64,000 nt of DNA from WHSW01 sp963767475 (GTDB lineage: Bacteria; Actinomycetota; Thermoleophilia; Solirubrobacterales; 70-9). Numbering within the stretch: the first letter of the stretch is position 1; each line of letters begins with the position of its first letter. Positions 44,926-52,945 of the stretch are shown here, piece after piece. Under the pieces are notes generated by a model. The model saw nothing but the letters and a program-made list of their open reading frames with translations. It was not told the DNA's origin and did not search any database. The stretch is taken from the NCBI GenBank assembly GCA_963767475.1, contig CAVYEI010000003.1:124001-188000 (forward strand). The letters run 5' to 3'. The translations under genes and the position numbers were made by a program.

Positions 44926-45336
44926 ATGCCCATCCCCCGCGTCATTGTCAGCCTGCCGACCGCCGATCGCCGAACGTCTTTTGCGTTCTACGGAGAAGGG
45001 CTCGGCTTCGACGCCGTCGGTGAGCTGGCGGATGACGGAGTCCCCGAGCCGCTGCAGTTCGCGCTCAACGACGGCATGCGCCTGATGCTGATCCCCACCC
45101 GCGGCTTCGGCTGGGTGATCGGCGACCGCGAGGTGGCGGCGCGCGGCCAAAGCGAGTGCATGCTCAGCCTCCGTGCCGAGGCCGAGGCCGGAGTTCAGGA
45201 GCTGGTCGAGCGGGCGCGGCAAGCGGGCGGCGAGGTCGTCACGCAACCCGGGCAGCAGCCGTGGGGCTACGCCGGTGCGTTTGCCGACCCCGACGGTCAC
45301 GTCTGGATGGTGACCTCAGAGCCGTTCCCCAGCTGA
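44926..45336 (+). CDS. Glyoxalase/bleomycin-resistance/dioxygenase-fold (VOC) protein
   Basis: A 136-residue VOC-superfamily protein: PRVIVSLPTADRRTSFAFYG, EGLGFDAVGELADDG, LNDGMRLMLIPTRGFGWV and the end GYAGAFADPDGHVWMVT with the metal-binding Glu/His pattern partly altered. It resembles the YaeR/PhnB-like lactoylglutathione-lyase group. AGAGGAG upstream supports the ATG at 44926. Its end overlaps the convergent methyltransferase gene by 21 bp. The function is generic and the substrate unknown. Confidence 0.78.
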   Translation: MPIPRVIVSLPTADRRTSFAFYGEGLGFDAVGELADDGVPEPLQFALNDGMRLMLIPTRGFGWVIGDREVAARGQSECMLSLRAEAEAGVQELVERARQAGGEVVTQPGQQPWGYAGAFADPDGHVWMVTSEPFPS

Positions 45337-46209
45337 CGGCGCACGCCAGCCCCAGCTCTGGACGATCCGGGGAAGCGTCATCAGGGTCGTGTCGTCGGCC
45401 GCGAGTCGATAGAGCTCGTCGAGGACCGACGCCAGCTCCTCCGGGGGGATCACCCGCTCGGCGACCGCGGCGTCGGCGATGTTCTCGAGCGTCAGCGGGC
45501 TGACGAGCTTGACGTCGTGCTGGACCCCCTCGGTTCCGATTCCGGCGGGCTGGACCACGTTGACGCTCACGGGCACGAGCCCCGCCCCGCTCAGCAGTCC
45601 CGGCAGCCGAGGTCCGATCTCCGGATCGAAGCCACGCGCGTGAGCGGTCTCGCTGTAGACCTCCAGGTACCGCTCGTAGGCCGCGCTGTAGGGGTGGCAG
45701 AGACTGCCGCTGACGTCGATGTCCTCGATGATCAGGACGCCGCCTGGTCGCAGCCCGGCGGCGATTCGGGCAACCGCAGCCGCCGGCTCGGCCAGGTGGG
45801 TGAGCAGGAAGCGAGCGTAGATCGCGTCGTATTCCGGGGCAAGCTCCGCCGCCAGGACGTCGCCGACCCGGTAGTCGACGTTGTCGATCGAGTCACGTTC
45901 GGCCTCCTCACGGGCGAGCGCGACCTTGGTTTCGTCGAGGTCGATGCCGACAACGGCACCGTCTGGCGCGACGCGGCTCGCGAGCTCGCGGGTGACGTCG
46001 CCCCCGCCCGACCCCACGTCGAGGCAGCGCATCCCCGGACCGAGGCCGACGCGATCGAGAAGCGCCGCCGTGGTCGGCCGGGTGGCGCGGGCGAGCACCC
46101 GCAGGCGCTCTCGTCCCGCGCTCCCGCCCCGGATGATGTACCCGTCCCGAGCGCCCCGCGCATCGCGCGGGACGCCGGGCTTCGGGCGCGGTGGGGCCGT
46201 GGCCTTCAT
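45316..46209 (-). CDS. Class I SAM-dependent methyltransferase (UbiE-like)
   Basis: A 297-residue methyltransferase. It has GYIIRGGSAGRERLRVLARA, motif I MRCLDVGSGGGDVTRELA, VVGIDLDETKVALAREEAE, DAIYARFLLTHLAEP and a post-motif LRPGGVLIIEDIDVSG. The GYxIRGGxxGxERL N-terminus is typical of a group of small-molecule methyltransferases in actinobacteria and cyanobacteria. The ATG at 46209 overlaps the stop of the upstream secreted-protein gene (ATGA). Confidence 0.83.
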   Translation of the reverse strand: MKATAPPRPKPGVPRDARGARDGYIIRGGSAGRERLRVLARATRPTTAALLDRVGLGPGMRCLDVGSGGGDVTRELASRVAPDGAVVGIDLDETKVALAREEAERDSIDNVDYRVGDVLAAELAPEYDAIYARFLLTHLAEPAAAVARIAAGLRPGGVLIIEDIDVSGSLCHPYSAAYERYLEVYSETAHARGFDPEIGPRLPGLLSGAGLVPVSVNVVQPAGIGTEGVQHDVKLVSPLTLENIADAAVAERVIPPEELASVLDELYRLAADDTTLMTLPRIVQSWGWRAPSAGERL

Positions 46210-46763
46210 CGCGCCTGGACCGGGCACTCGACGCGCGGGTTCCACATCGCAAAGGTGCCGGCCGGGTTGTGCTTCCACACCCAGGCGTGCAGGTCGTAGT
46301 GGACGGGCATGCCGGGCTCGTGGCCCTCCATCGGGCCGTCAAAGCCGCGCCCGAACAGATAGGGCCTGTCGTCGTCGGTGTCGAGCCGGCCGTCCGCGTC
46401 GGCGCGGAAGTACTCGACCGCGACCAGGCGCAGGCGCTCACCGCGGGGCTCGTAAACGAGGATCTCGGGCTCCTGCGGATCGAGGCGGCCATCCTCGACC
46501 AGCTCCTGATTCGCGTAGTGAATGCCCATCGCGCCCTCGGGGCTCGAGACGCACTCGCCGGTGGCGGCGTAGCCCGCGCGCTCGGCCTCGCGCACGTCGC
46601 GGAACTCCGCGGTGGCACGACGGACCTCGCCGAGCTGGTATTCGGTCGGCGGGGAGTCCGGGTGGCCGGACTCGCCATGCGGCGCGCCTGGATGGTGGGC
46701 CGCTGCAAGCGGCACCGGGATCGCCGCCAGGGCGCATACCAGTGCGATTCGCGCGGTTCGCAT
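46206..46763 (-). CDS. Secreted protein of unknown function
   Basis: A 185-residue exported protein: signal peptide IALVCALAAIPVPLAAAHH, then a conserved-looking domain with AEFRDVREAERAGYAATGEC, GAMGIHYANQELVEDGRLDP, QEPEILVYEPRGERLRLVAV, EYF, and the end LHAWVWKHNPAGTFAMWNP with a final Cys. The two Cys may form a disulfide. Similar secreted proteins occur in other bacteria without known function. It is the first gene of an operon with the methyltransferase. Confidence 0.7.
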   Translation of the reverse strand: MRTARIALVCALAAIPVPLAAAHHPGAPHGESGHPDSPPTEYQLGEVRRATAEFRDVREAERAGYAATGECVSSPEGAMGIHYANQELVEDGRLDPQEPEILVYEPRGERLRLVAVEYFRADADGRLDTDDDRPYLFGRGFDGPMEGHEPGMPVHYDLHAWVWKHNPAGTFAMWNPRVECPVQAR

Positions 46764-46848
46764 CGTTCGATCTCCTTTGCTGTCGGGGTTGCCTTCCCCC
46801 GTTCAGACGGGCGCCCGGCGCGAATATTCCGATCGGATCCGGCGGGCC

Positions 46849-47544
46849 TCAGAAGCCGACGGCGCCTTTGCCCTCCCAGGAGGCGAGCTGGACCAGCGTG
46901 TCGGGATCGTGCACGGCACCGGAGAGGACGCAGGTCTGGCCACCGCGCTCGAACGTGACCACGTCCTGGCGCCCGAGCCGGAAGCGATGCAGCTCGACGC
47001 CGCGAGCGGTCAGCACCTCGGCGTCGGCCGGGGGCTCGATCGTCGGGCCCGAGATCACCGTGTAGCCGATCCGGTGGTGGGTGTGCTGGTAGAAGACGGT
47101 TTCCGTGTCGCGGCCGCCGAGCTCGTCGCTCCTGGCGCCGGTCGCGCGCCAATCGAACCGCTCCGACCAGGAGGGGAAGGTGACGCCCGCGAACGAGCGG
47201 CGCAGCAGCTCCGGCCGCTGCGCGCTCGCGTGCGGCGCCGGCTCGGTCGCCGGGACCAGGCTGAGCTCGGCCGCCTCGACCACAGTCGGTCCGCCGGACC
47301 CGCCCAGCTGAAGTACCGCCACCAGCCCGAGGGCGAGCACCGCCGCGACCGCGGCGGCCAGCGCCGGGCGTCCCCATCCCGGCAGCGTAAGGCGGGCCGG
47401 CGGACCCCAGGGCCGAGCCGGACGGCCGGCCGCCTCGGCCTCCAGCGCCTCGATCCGGCGATGCAGCCGCTCGGGCGCGCGGGGACCCGATTGCAGCGCC
47501 CGTTGGACGCGGCGGTGGCGCTCGGACAGCTGTTCAGCGGACAT
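46849..47544 (-). CDS. Probable anti-sigma factor / membrane regulator for the adjacent ECF sigma
   Basis: A 231-residue single-pass protein. The cytoplasmic N-part (MSAEQLSERHRRVQRALQSG, about 60 residues) precedes one helix (ALAAAVAAVLALGLVAVLQL) and an extracytoplasmic domain of about 135 residues with FYQHTHHRIGYTVISGPTIE and a single Cys (GGQTCVLSG). The position directly after, and 1-base overlap with (TGATG), an ECF sigma gene is the typical arrangement for anti-sigma factors. No zinc-binding ZAS motif is visible, so this is assigned mainly by context. Confidence 0.65.
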   Translation of the reverse strand: MSAEQLSERHRRVQRALQSGPRAPERLHRRIEALEAEAAGRPARPWGPPARLTLPGWGRPALAAAVAAVLALGLVAVLQLGGSGGPTVVEAAELSLVPATEPAPHASAQRPELLRRSFAGVTFPSWSERFDWRATGARSDELGGRDTETVFYQHTHHRIGYTVISGPTIEPPADAEVLTARGVELHRFRLGRQDVVTFERGGQTCVLSGAVHDPDTLVQLASWEGKGAVGF

Positions 47545-48131
47545 CAGGCTTCCCCTTCCATATGCGTCGCGACGCGGTCGCGGGCGCGAGCCAACCGGCT
47601 CATCAAGGTGCCCTGGCGGATCGAGAGCGCGCGAGCAGCCTCCTTGTAGGAGAGTCCGAGCACGTCGACGGCGGCGATCGCCTCGCGCTGGTGCTCCGGC
47701 AACTCGCGCATCCCGTCGTAGGCCAGCCGAACATCGAGCGTGACCCCACTGGGATCGGACCCGTCGTCCGCCACCCACTCGACCGCCTCGCCGCCGATCG
47801 GTTCGACCCGGGCGGCGCGGGCTCGCGCGAAGTCGATCCAGATGTTGCGCAAGACGCGCATCAGATAGGCCCGCTCGCCGCCCCTGCGCACGAAACGCGG
47901 ACGGGACAGGACCCGGGCGAAGGTCTCCTGGACCAGGTCCTCGGCGTCCGTCGAAGACCCGCAGAGCGCGTATGCGGCGCGGTACAGACGCTCGGTGTGG
48001 TCCGGCAGTCCGCCGGGCGCAAGCCGCAGTGACCGGGCGGGAGCGTCGTTGGCCCCACGGGAGCCCGACTCACGGCCAGCGACGGCCGCGCCGCGATCCG
48101 CGAGCGGCTCGGCCAATCCCAGTGCGCTCAC
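47544..48131 (-). CDS. ECF-type RNA polymerase sigma factor
   Basis: About 195 residues. Region 2 reads LYRAAYALCGSSTDAEDLVQ, ETFARVLSRPRF and AYLMRVLRNIWIDFARAR. Region 4 has YDGMRELPEHQREAIAAVDV, LGLSYKEAARALSIRQGTLM and SRLARARDRVATHM. The start is uncertain. GTG 48131 is used, but GGAG stands just before CTG codons further upstream (LLIDAVNAP), and the frame remains open to 48344. The partner anti-sigma gene follows at once. Target promoters are not evident. Confidence 0.85.
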   Translation of the reverse strand: MSALGLAEPLADRGAAVAGRESGSRGANDAPARSLRLAPGGLPDHTERLYRAAYALCGSSTDAEDLVQETFARVLSRPRFVRRGGERAYLMRVLRNIWIDFARARAARVEPIGGEAVEWVADDGSDPSGVTLDVRLAYDGMRELPEHQREAIAAVDVLGLSYKEAARALSIRQGTLMSRLARARDRVATHMEGEA

Positions 48132-48337
48132 CGGTGCGTTTACGGCGTCGATCAGCAGGTTGCTCCTTGGGTCGGGGCTTCTTGGTTCAGACGTGCCGGG
48201 CGCGGCTTTATTCCATGCGCCGTCCAAGTCCTCGGAATACCTCGAACAACGAAGGAGAAACCGATGAGCGACGCGTCTTTGACGCCTCCTAGGGGTACAC
48301 GCAACCTTCAATCGCCAACCCGAAAGGCTCGACCGCG

Positions 48338-49108
48338 ATGTCACGACAACTCATGGTTCCTGCCGCAGACGCTCGGCTCTACACCGTCGACACCCCGGGC
48401 GCCACGCCCGCCCTGCTGTTCCTCAGCGGCGGCTTCGGCACCGTGCAGAACTGGAGCCGCGTCATCCGCGGTCTCGACGGGAAGTACCGCACGGTGCGGT
48501 TCGACGCGCGGGCGCGCGGGAAGTCGGGCAGATCGGCCGACTACTCCCTACAGGCGGCCGTCGACGACATCGGACGGGTCATCGACGCGACCGGTATCGA
48601 ACGCCCGATCCTCGTCGGATGGTCACTCGGCGCCACGCAGGCGGTGCGATACGCGGCTCAACATCCCGGGCGGGTCGGCGGACTGGTGCTCATCGACGGT
48701 GCTTACCCGATCACCATGTTCGACGAGGCCGGAAAGGAGAAGACCCGCACCCAGTTCCGTCGGTTGGGGTGGATCATGCGCATCATGGCAGCGCTCGGCC
48801 GCTCGGCCCGGATGTCTCCCGCCGAGTCCGCGGACGTCGTGATCGAGATGGACGCCGTCAACGGCCAACTAGGACCCGACTTCGCGGCGCTGGCATGCCC
48901 GACCGTGTTCGTGGTCGGCACCGGAGCCCACTCGGGCGCCACCGAGGACGAGATGCGCACGGTCCGCGCTGCTGTCACCGATGCCGTTGAGAGCAACGAG
49001 CGCGTGTCCGTTTTCGCAACGACGCCCCAAAAACACACGCAGATACTCAACAAGGCCCCCGAGACCGTGGTCGCCGCGATCGAGGACGTCATCCACGAGT
49101 CTCCCTGA
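48338..49108 (+). CDS. Alpha/beta hydrolase
   Basis: A 256-residue alpha/beta-hydrolase-fold enzyme. The oxyanion strand is ALLFLSGGFGTVQNWSRVIR, the nucleophile elbow GWSLGATQAV (Ser), the acid lies near VGTGAHSGATED, and the His would be in TTPQKHTQI. The usual HG before the first loop is replaced by SGG. The substrate is unknown. A weak AAAGG precedes the ATG. Seventy-four bases upstream another ATG (48264) has a better AGGAG but opens a different frame. Confidence 0.78.
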   Translation: MSRQLMVPAADARLYTVDTPGATPALLFLSGGFGTVQNWSRVIRGLDGKYRTVRFDARARGKSGRSADYSLQAAVDDIGRVIDATGIERPILVGWSLGATQAVRYAAQHPGRVGGLVLIDGAYPITMFDEAGKEKTRTQFRRLGWIMRIMAALGRSARMSPAESADVVIEMDAVNGQLGPDFAALACPTVFVVGTGAHSGATEDEMRTVRAAVTDAVESNERVSVFATTPQKHTQILNKAPETVVAAIEDVIHESP

Positions 49109-49175
49109 CTGGACCAGAGCGGGCGCGCCGCGGCAGCATCAACGCCGCGGCGCGCTGGACCCGCGGGTGGCGAAT

Positions 49176-50552
49176 TCAGAGCAGTTCCGCGGGTGGAATG
49201 TGGTGGTTCCCCTTGAACAGGTCGCTCGGGTCGTAAAGCGCCTTCACCTGCCGCAGGCGCGCCCACGTGTCCGCGTCGAAGAAGCGGCTCGCATCGGTCG
49301 GCTCCATGACGAAGTTCGGGTAGTCGCCCGCCCGGTACGGGAGGACGGCTCGCTCCACCGACTCGAGGTACGTCGTCGCCGTTGCCGCGGAGGCGTCGTC
49401 CTCGGCTACGCCGAGCGACAGCATCGCGAGCGAGCCCGGCAGGGTCGCCCGCGCCCCGGCCCCCGGCGACCGGCGCGCCAGGGCGCCGCCCATGTGGCGC
49501 AGCTCCACCATTGCCAGCGGCGAACCGGACCCGGGGCCGACAGCGGAGACGAGCTCGTCGACGCCGGCGCTCGGTAGATCGCTGAGCAGCGCGGTGGTGC
49601 TCACGAACGGCAATGGATCGGGCGGGTCCATCGCCATGTCGCCGAGCGCCGCCGGCGGCACGATCGCGAAGGTGTCGATCGCCGGGCCCAGGTCGCGCAC
49701 GGGTCGCAGCAGGGCACTCCCTTCGTCCTCACTGCCGAGAAATGCCCCGAAGATGACGGTGAACGAGCCACCGCGGACGGGCTCAGGCACGTCCGGCGCA
49801 TCGGGGAACTGCAGGAGCTTCGCCCAGGTCATCAGCTCGTCAGGCAGCGTCGGCAGGAGCTCGGTCCACGTGTGCAGAACGTCCCCCGCTTGCTCGAAGG
49901 GGAAGAACATCACGCCGGCGTACAGGTTCTCGATCGGGTAGACCGCGAACTCGATCGCGGTGACGAGGCCGAAGTTCCCGTTGCCTCCCCGAAGCGCCCA
50001 GAAGAGCTCGGGCTCGTTCTCGGCGTCCACCCGTGCGACACGGCCGTCCGCGGTGACGAGCTCCATCGCGGTGACGCTGTTCGTCTGCAGGCCGTACTTG
50101 CGCGCGAGCCACCCCATGCCCCCGCCCAGCGAGTAGCCGGCGATGCCGACGTCCGGGGACGAACCGTGCAGCGCGGCCAGCCCGAGCTCGGACAGCTCCG
50201 GGACGACCCGCTCCCACTTGACACCGGCTCCAACCCGCACGCGCCTCGCGCCAAGGTCGATGGAGACGTCTTGGAGTTCGCGGACGTCGACCAGGAGCAC
50301 ATCCTCGAGCGCCCCGAGCGCGTCGGCGTTGTGACCGGTGGCCTGGGGCGCGACCCGCAGCCCCTGGGCCGCGGCGTACTCAACCGCGGCGACAACGTCG
50401 TTGACGTCGCGGGGGAGCGCCACGGCGGCGGGCTGAAGGTCCGTCGCCAGGTTGAAGACCTGGCGCGTGGCGTCCCAGTCTCGATCCGACGGGGTCACGA
50501 CGCGTCCGGTCATCTGCGCGGAAAGGTCGGTCAGGGGAGTGGCGGTCAGCAT
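49176..50552 (-). CDS. FAD-linked oxidase (berberine-bridge-enzyme type)
   Basis: A 458-residue PCMH-type flavoenzyme. The FAD domain has AVALPRDVNDVVAAVEYAAA, VAPQATGHNADALG with His74 as the probable 8-alpha-histidyl FAD link, and LHGSSPDVGIAGYSLGGGMG, WLARKYGL. The second Cys link of bicovalent BBE enzymes is absent. The C-terminal BBE motif is YDPSDLFKGNHHIPP. Members oxidise sugars, alcohols or alkaloids. GAAAGGA 6 bp before ATG 50552 is a good Shine-Dalgarno. It is divergent from a TetR gene that probably represses it through the intergenic dyad. Confidence 0.88.
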   Translation of the reverse strand: MLTATPLTDLSAQMTGRVVTPSDRDWDATRQVFNLATDLQPAAVALPRDVNDVVAAVEYAAAQGLRVAPQATGHNADALGALEDVLLVDVRELQDVSIDLGARRVRVGAGVKWERVVPELSELGLAALHGSSPDVGIAGYSLGGGMGWLARKYGLQTNSVTAMELVTADGRVARVDAENEPELFWALRGGNGNFGLVTAIEFAVYPIENLYAGVMFFPFEQAGDVLHTWTELLPTLPDELMTWAKLLQFPDAPDVPEPVRGGSFTVIFGAFLGSEDEGSALLRPVRDLGPAIDTFAIVPPAALGDMAMDPPDPLPFVSTTALLSDLPSAGVDELVSAVGPGSGSPLAMVELRHMGGALARRSPGAGARATLPGSLAMLSLGVAEDDASAATATTYLESVERAVLPYRAGDYPNFVMEPTDASRFFDADTWARLRQVKALYDPSDLFKGNHHIPPAELL

Positions 50553-50573
50553 GTCGAATCCTTTCGTTAAACG

Positions 50574-50619
50574 TGGTGTTCACTGAATGGTGCGGCCATG
50601 ATAACATCGATGAACACCA
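50574..50619. promoter_or_regulatory. Inverted-repeat operator candidate for the TetR-type regulator
   Basis: TGGTGTTCA (50574-50582) and TGAACACCA (50611-50619) are perfect 9-bp arms. The inner TTCA-C-TGAA (50579-50587) is a smaller dyad. They lie in the 66-bp AT-richer gap between the divergent oxidase and TetR genes, and the second arm touches the regulator's ATG. This suits joint repression of both genes. Confidence 0.55.
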
Positions 50620-51218
50620 TGTCAACCCAAACTCGAAAGTACGAGCTGAAGGCGCGCGCGGAGGCCCAGCGCGAGACACGCGACCGGATCGCGGAGGTGG
50701 CGGCAGAGCTCCACGAGGAGAAGGGCGTCGCCAAGACCACCGTGGCCGAGATCGCCCGCCGCGCCGGAGTGACGCGCCTAACGGTCTACAACCACTTCGC
50801 CGACCTGAGCGAGCTGATCCCGGCCTGCGCCGGGCACTACGAGAGGCTCCACCCCGCCCCCGACCTGAGCGGCGTGCTCGCGAAGGAGGACCCCGCCGAG
50901 CGCGTCCGCGGCGCCCTCGCCCGCATGTATGGCTGGTATCGCGAAACCGAGCCGATGTACGGCAAGCTCTTCAGCGACCGCTCCTCGGTGCCGGAGCTCG
51001 ATCTGTTCCTGGAGCAGAACTTCGATCGCATGCAGGCAGAGCTCGCCCACACCCTGGCGGCCGGCTTCGCGGCCCGCGGGCGGCGAGCGAAGCGAACTGC
51101 AGCGCTGATCCGGCTCGCGCTCGATTTCTGGACCTGGAGCCGCCTCTCCCGCGAGGGCCTCGATGACGAGGGCGCCGCTGACCTGATGGCCGCCGCCGTC
51201 GCGACGCACGGCGCGTAG
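50619..51218 (+). CDS. TetR-family transcriptional regulator
   Basis: A 199-residue repressor. The N-terminal helix-turn-helix is RDRIAEVAAELHEEKGVAKT, TVAEIARRAGVTRLTVYNHF, ADLSELIPAC. The C-terminal ligand-binding part is all-helical (RVRGALARMYGWYRETEPMY). In-frame ATGs at 50598, 50610 and 50619 are all possible; I take 50619 because the two upstream ATGs fall inside the operator spacer. The likely target is the divergent flavin oxidase. After its stop, 51219-51441 holds no gene but one copy of a 25-bp direct repeat. Confidence 0.87.
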   Translation: MSTQTRKYELKARAEAQRETRDRIAEVAAELHEEKGVAKTTVAEIARRAGVTRLTVYNHFADLSELIPACAGHYERLHPAPDLSGVLAKEDPAERVRGALARMYGWYRETEPMYGKLFSDRSSVPELDLFLEQNFDRMQAELAHTLAAGFAARGRRAKRTAALIRLALDFWTWSRLSREGLDDEGAADLMAAAVATHGA

Positions 51219-51251
51219 CAAGCCCGCTCCGCTTGCTTAAGCCGAAGGGCC

Positions 51252-51276
51252 TGCGCCAGTGACGCCAGTTGAGCGA
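51252..51276 (+). repeat. 25-bp direct repeat, copy 1
   Basis: TGCGCCAGTGACGCCAG[T]TGAGCGA. It recurs at 52873-52897 with one mismatch, so the two copies flank the secreted MopE-type gene. Confidence 0.7.
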
Positions 51277-51441
51277 CCGATTCTCGGCTCGCTTCTTGGA
51301 GGCGCCCCGGCCCTCCTGGGTCATCCACCGCGCCGGCCGCGACTACCGGATCTCGGAGCCATTCTTTGCCGAGTGATCCGGGCGCTGGATGGGGACCCTG
51401 AGAATCGTGCTCCCCGAGCGCTGTGGCTGTAGTCTGACCGC

Positions 51442-52809
51442 GTGAGACGGAATGGACTCCTCTCCGCGGTGCGCGTGAAGCTGATCGCTGCGTGTATCGG
51501 TCTCGCCGGGTGCCTCGTCGTGGCCCCGGGCGCGTCGGCGGCGGCGCCCGCCAACGACGCGTACACCGCGCCGACGACCCTGCCGCTCGAGACCCAGCTG
51601 ACCGCCAACAACACCGAGGCGACGGTGGCGCCCACCAACGACGAGCCGCTGACGCCACCATCGGGCCTCGCCTGCCCGGGCACCCCGCCGACGCAGATGA
51701 CGCACACGGTCTGGTTCCTCGTGACCCCGTCCGCGAACGGGCCGCTCTCGGTGAACACGCTCACCTCGACGACGAACACGGTGATCGCCGTCTACAACAC
51801 GGACGGCACCGGCACGCCGGGGAATCCGCCGCCGGACGCCGACGGTGGCGATACCAACATGCTCGGCTGCGACGACGACGCCGGGCCCTTCTCGACCGGC
51901 AGCCGTGTGACCTTCGCCGGGCAGGCCGGCCTCGGCTTCCTCGTCCAGGTCGGGACGCGGGACGGGTACGGCCCGGAGCAGCTGAAGATCTTCGCCTCCG
52001 CGGCGCCGGCCAACGACAACCGGGCCGGCGCGGCAGCCCTGTCCGGCGGCTCGGCCCTGCGCGACAACTTGGGTGCCACCGAGGAGGGCGGCGAGGACCT
52101 CGACTGCGGGGGGGTGCAACTCGGGAGCACGGTGTGGTTCAAGTACGAGGTCACCGCGCCCGGCACGCTCAGCTTCATCACGTCGAACGGGCAGCTCGAC
52201 TCGGTGCTCCAGCTCTACCGCGGTAACGAGACACAGCCGCTCACCTGCAACGACGACATCGAGGGCCAGCCCATCGGCCCCTCGTTCGTCTCCGCGACCG
52301 TCACGCCGGGCACGTACTTCCTCCAGGTCGGCGGCGCATCAGGGGAGCAGGACAACGTCACGCTGAACACGACGTTTACCGAGAACCTCGACGTCGACGG
52401 CGACGGGTCCGATCGCCCGGCGGACTGCGACGACAACGACGCGTCGGTGCACCCCGGCGCGACCGACGTGCCGGGCAACGGCATCGACGAGGACTGCTCG
52501 GGAGCGGACGCCACGTCCGCCGGCCCGCCGCCGAGCCCGCCGGACACGACGATCACCAAGGCGAAGGTCAACGCCAAGCGCTCGAAGGCGAGCTTTGGGT
52601 TCGAAGCGCTCGGGCAAGCCACCGGCTTTCAATGCGAGCTGAAGCGAAAGGACGCGCAGACGCAGACGGGGTTCACGGATTGCAGCTCGCCGAAGACCTA
52701 CAAGCCCCTGAAGCCGGGCAAGTACACGTTCGCGGTCCGGGCCCTGGGCCCCGGCGGCACCGACACGAGCCCAGCGAAGAAGCGATTCAAGATCCCGCGC
52801 CGGCGCTGA
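51442..52809 (+). CDS. Secreted multidomain protein with pre-peptidase-like and MopE-type modules
   Basis: A 455-residue exported protein. Signal peptide KLIAACIGLAGCLVVAPGAS. Two related beta-sandwich modules follow (about 30-190 and 190-310), with VWFLVTPSANGPLSVNTLTS and VWFKYEVTAPGTLSFITSNG, like the PPC/DUF4114-type binding domains. A MopE-like metal-binding motif (DVDGDGSDRPADCDDNDASV, HPGATDVPGNGIDEDCSG) comes next. The C-terminal module (TTITKAKVNAKRSKASFGFE to KKRFKIPRRR) is common on Thermoleophilia secreted proteins. The start is GTG 51442. It is probably a surface protein; no enzymatic site is seen. Confidence 0.75.
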   Translation: MRRNGLLSAVRVKLIAACIGLAGCLVVAPGASAAAPANDAYTAPTTLPLETQLTANNTEATVAPTNDEPLTPPSGLACPGTPPTQMTHTVWFLVTPSANGPLSVNTLTSTTNTVIAVYNTDGTGTPGNPPPDADGGDTNMLGCDDDAGPFSTGSRVTFAGQAGLGFLVQVGTRDGYGPEQLKIFASAAPANDNRAGAAALSGGSALRDNLGATEEGGEDLDCGGVQLGSTVWFKYEVTAPGTLSFITSNGQLDSVLQLYRGNETQPLTCNDDIEGQPIGPSFVSATVTPGTYFLQVGGASGEQDNVTLNTTFTENLDVDGDGSDRPADCDDNDASVHPGATDVPGNGIDEDCSGADATSAGPPPSPPDTTITKAKVNAKRSKASFGFEALGQATGFQCELKRKDAQTQTGFTDCSSPKTYKPLKPGKYTFAVRALGPGGTDTSPAKKRFKIPRRR

Positions 52810-52872
52810 CCGCGCCGGCGCGCACGCGGTCCTCGCAGCGCCCGCCAGCTTCCGCGGCTGTGCGCCAGTCCA

Positions 52873-52897
52873 TGCGCCAGTGACGCCAGGTGAGCGA
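52873..52897 (+). repeat. 25-bp direct repeat, copy 2
   Basis: TGCGCCAGTGACGCCAG[G]TGAGCGA, one mismatch to the copy at 51252-51276. A third partial TGCGCCAGT stands just upstream at 52861-52869. Confidence 0.7.
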
Positions 52898-52945
52898 GTT
52901 GATTTGGGTGGTCGCGACGTTTGCGAGACGCGCTGTGGTTGCTCC

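Noticed and set aside
48264..48337. ATG with a good AGGAG upstream of the alpha/beta hydrolase gene
   Set aside because: It opens a frame that overlaps the hydrolase out of frame and reads as low-complexity Arg/Pro/Ser sequence. It is possibly a leader but is not supportable as a gene.
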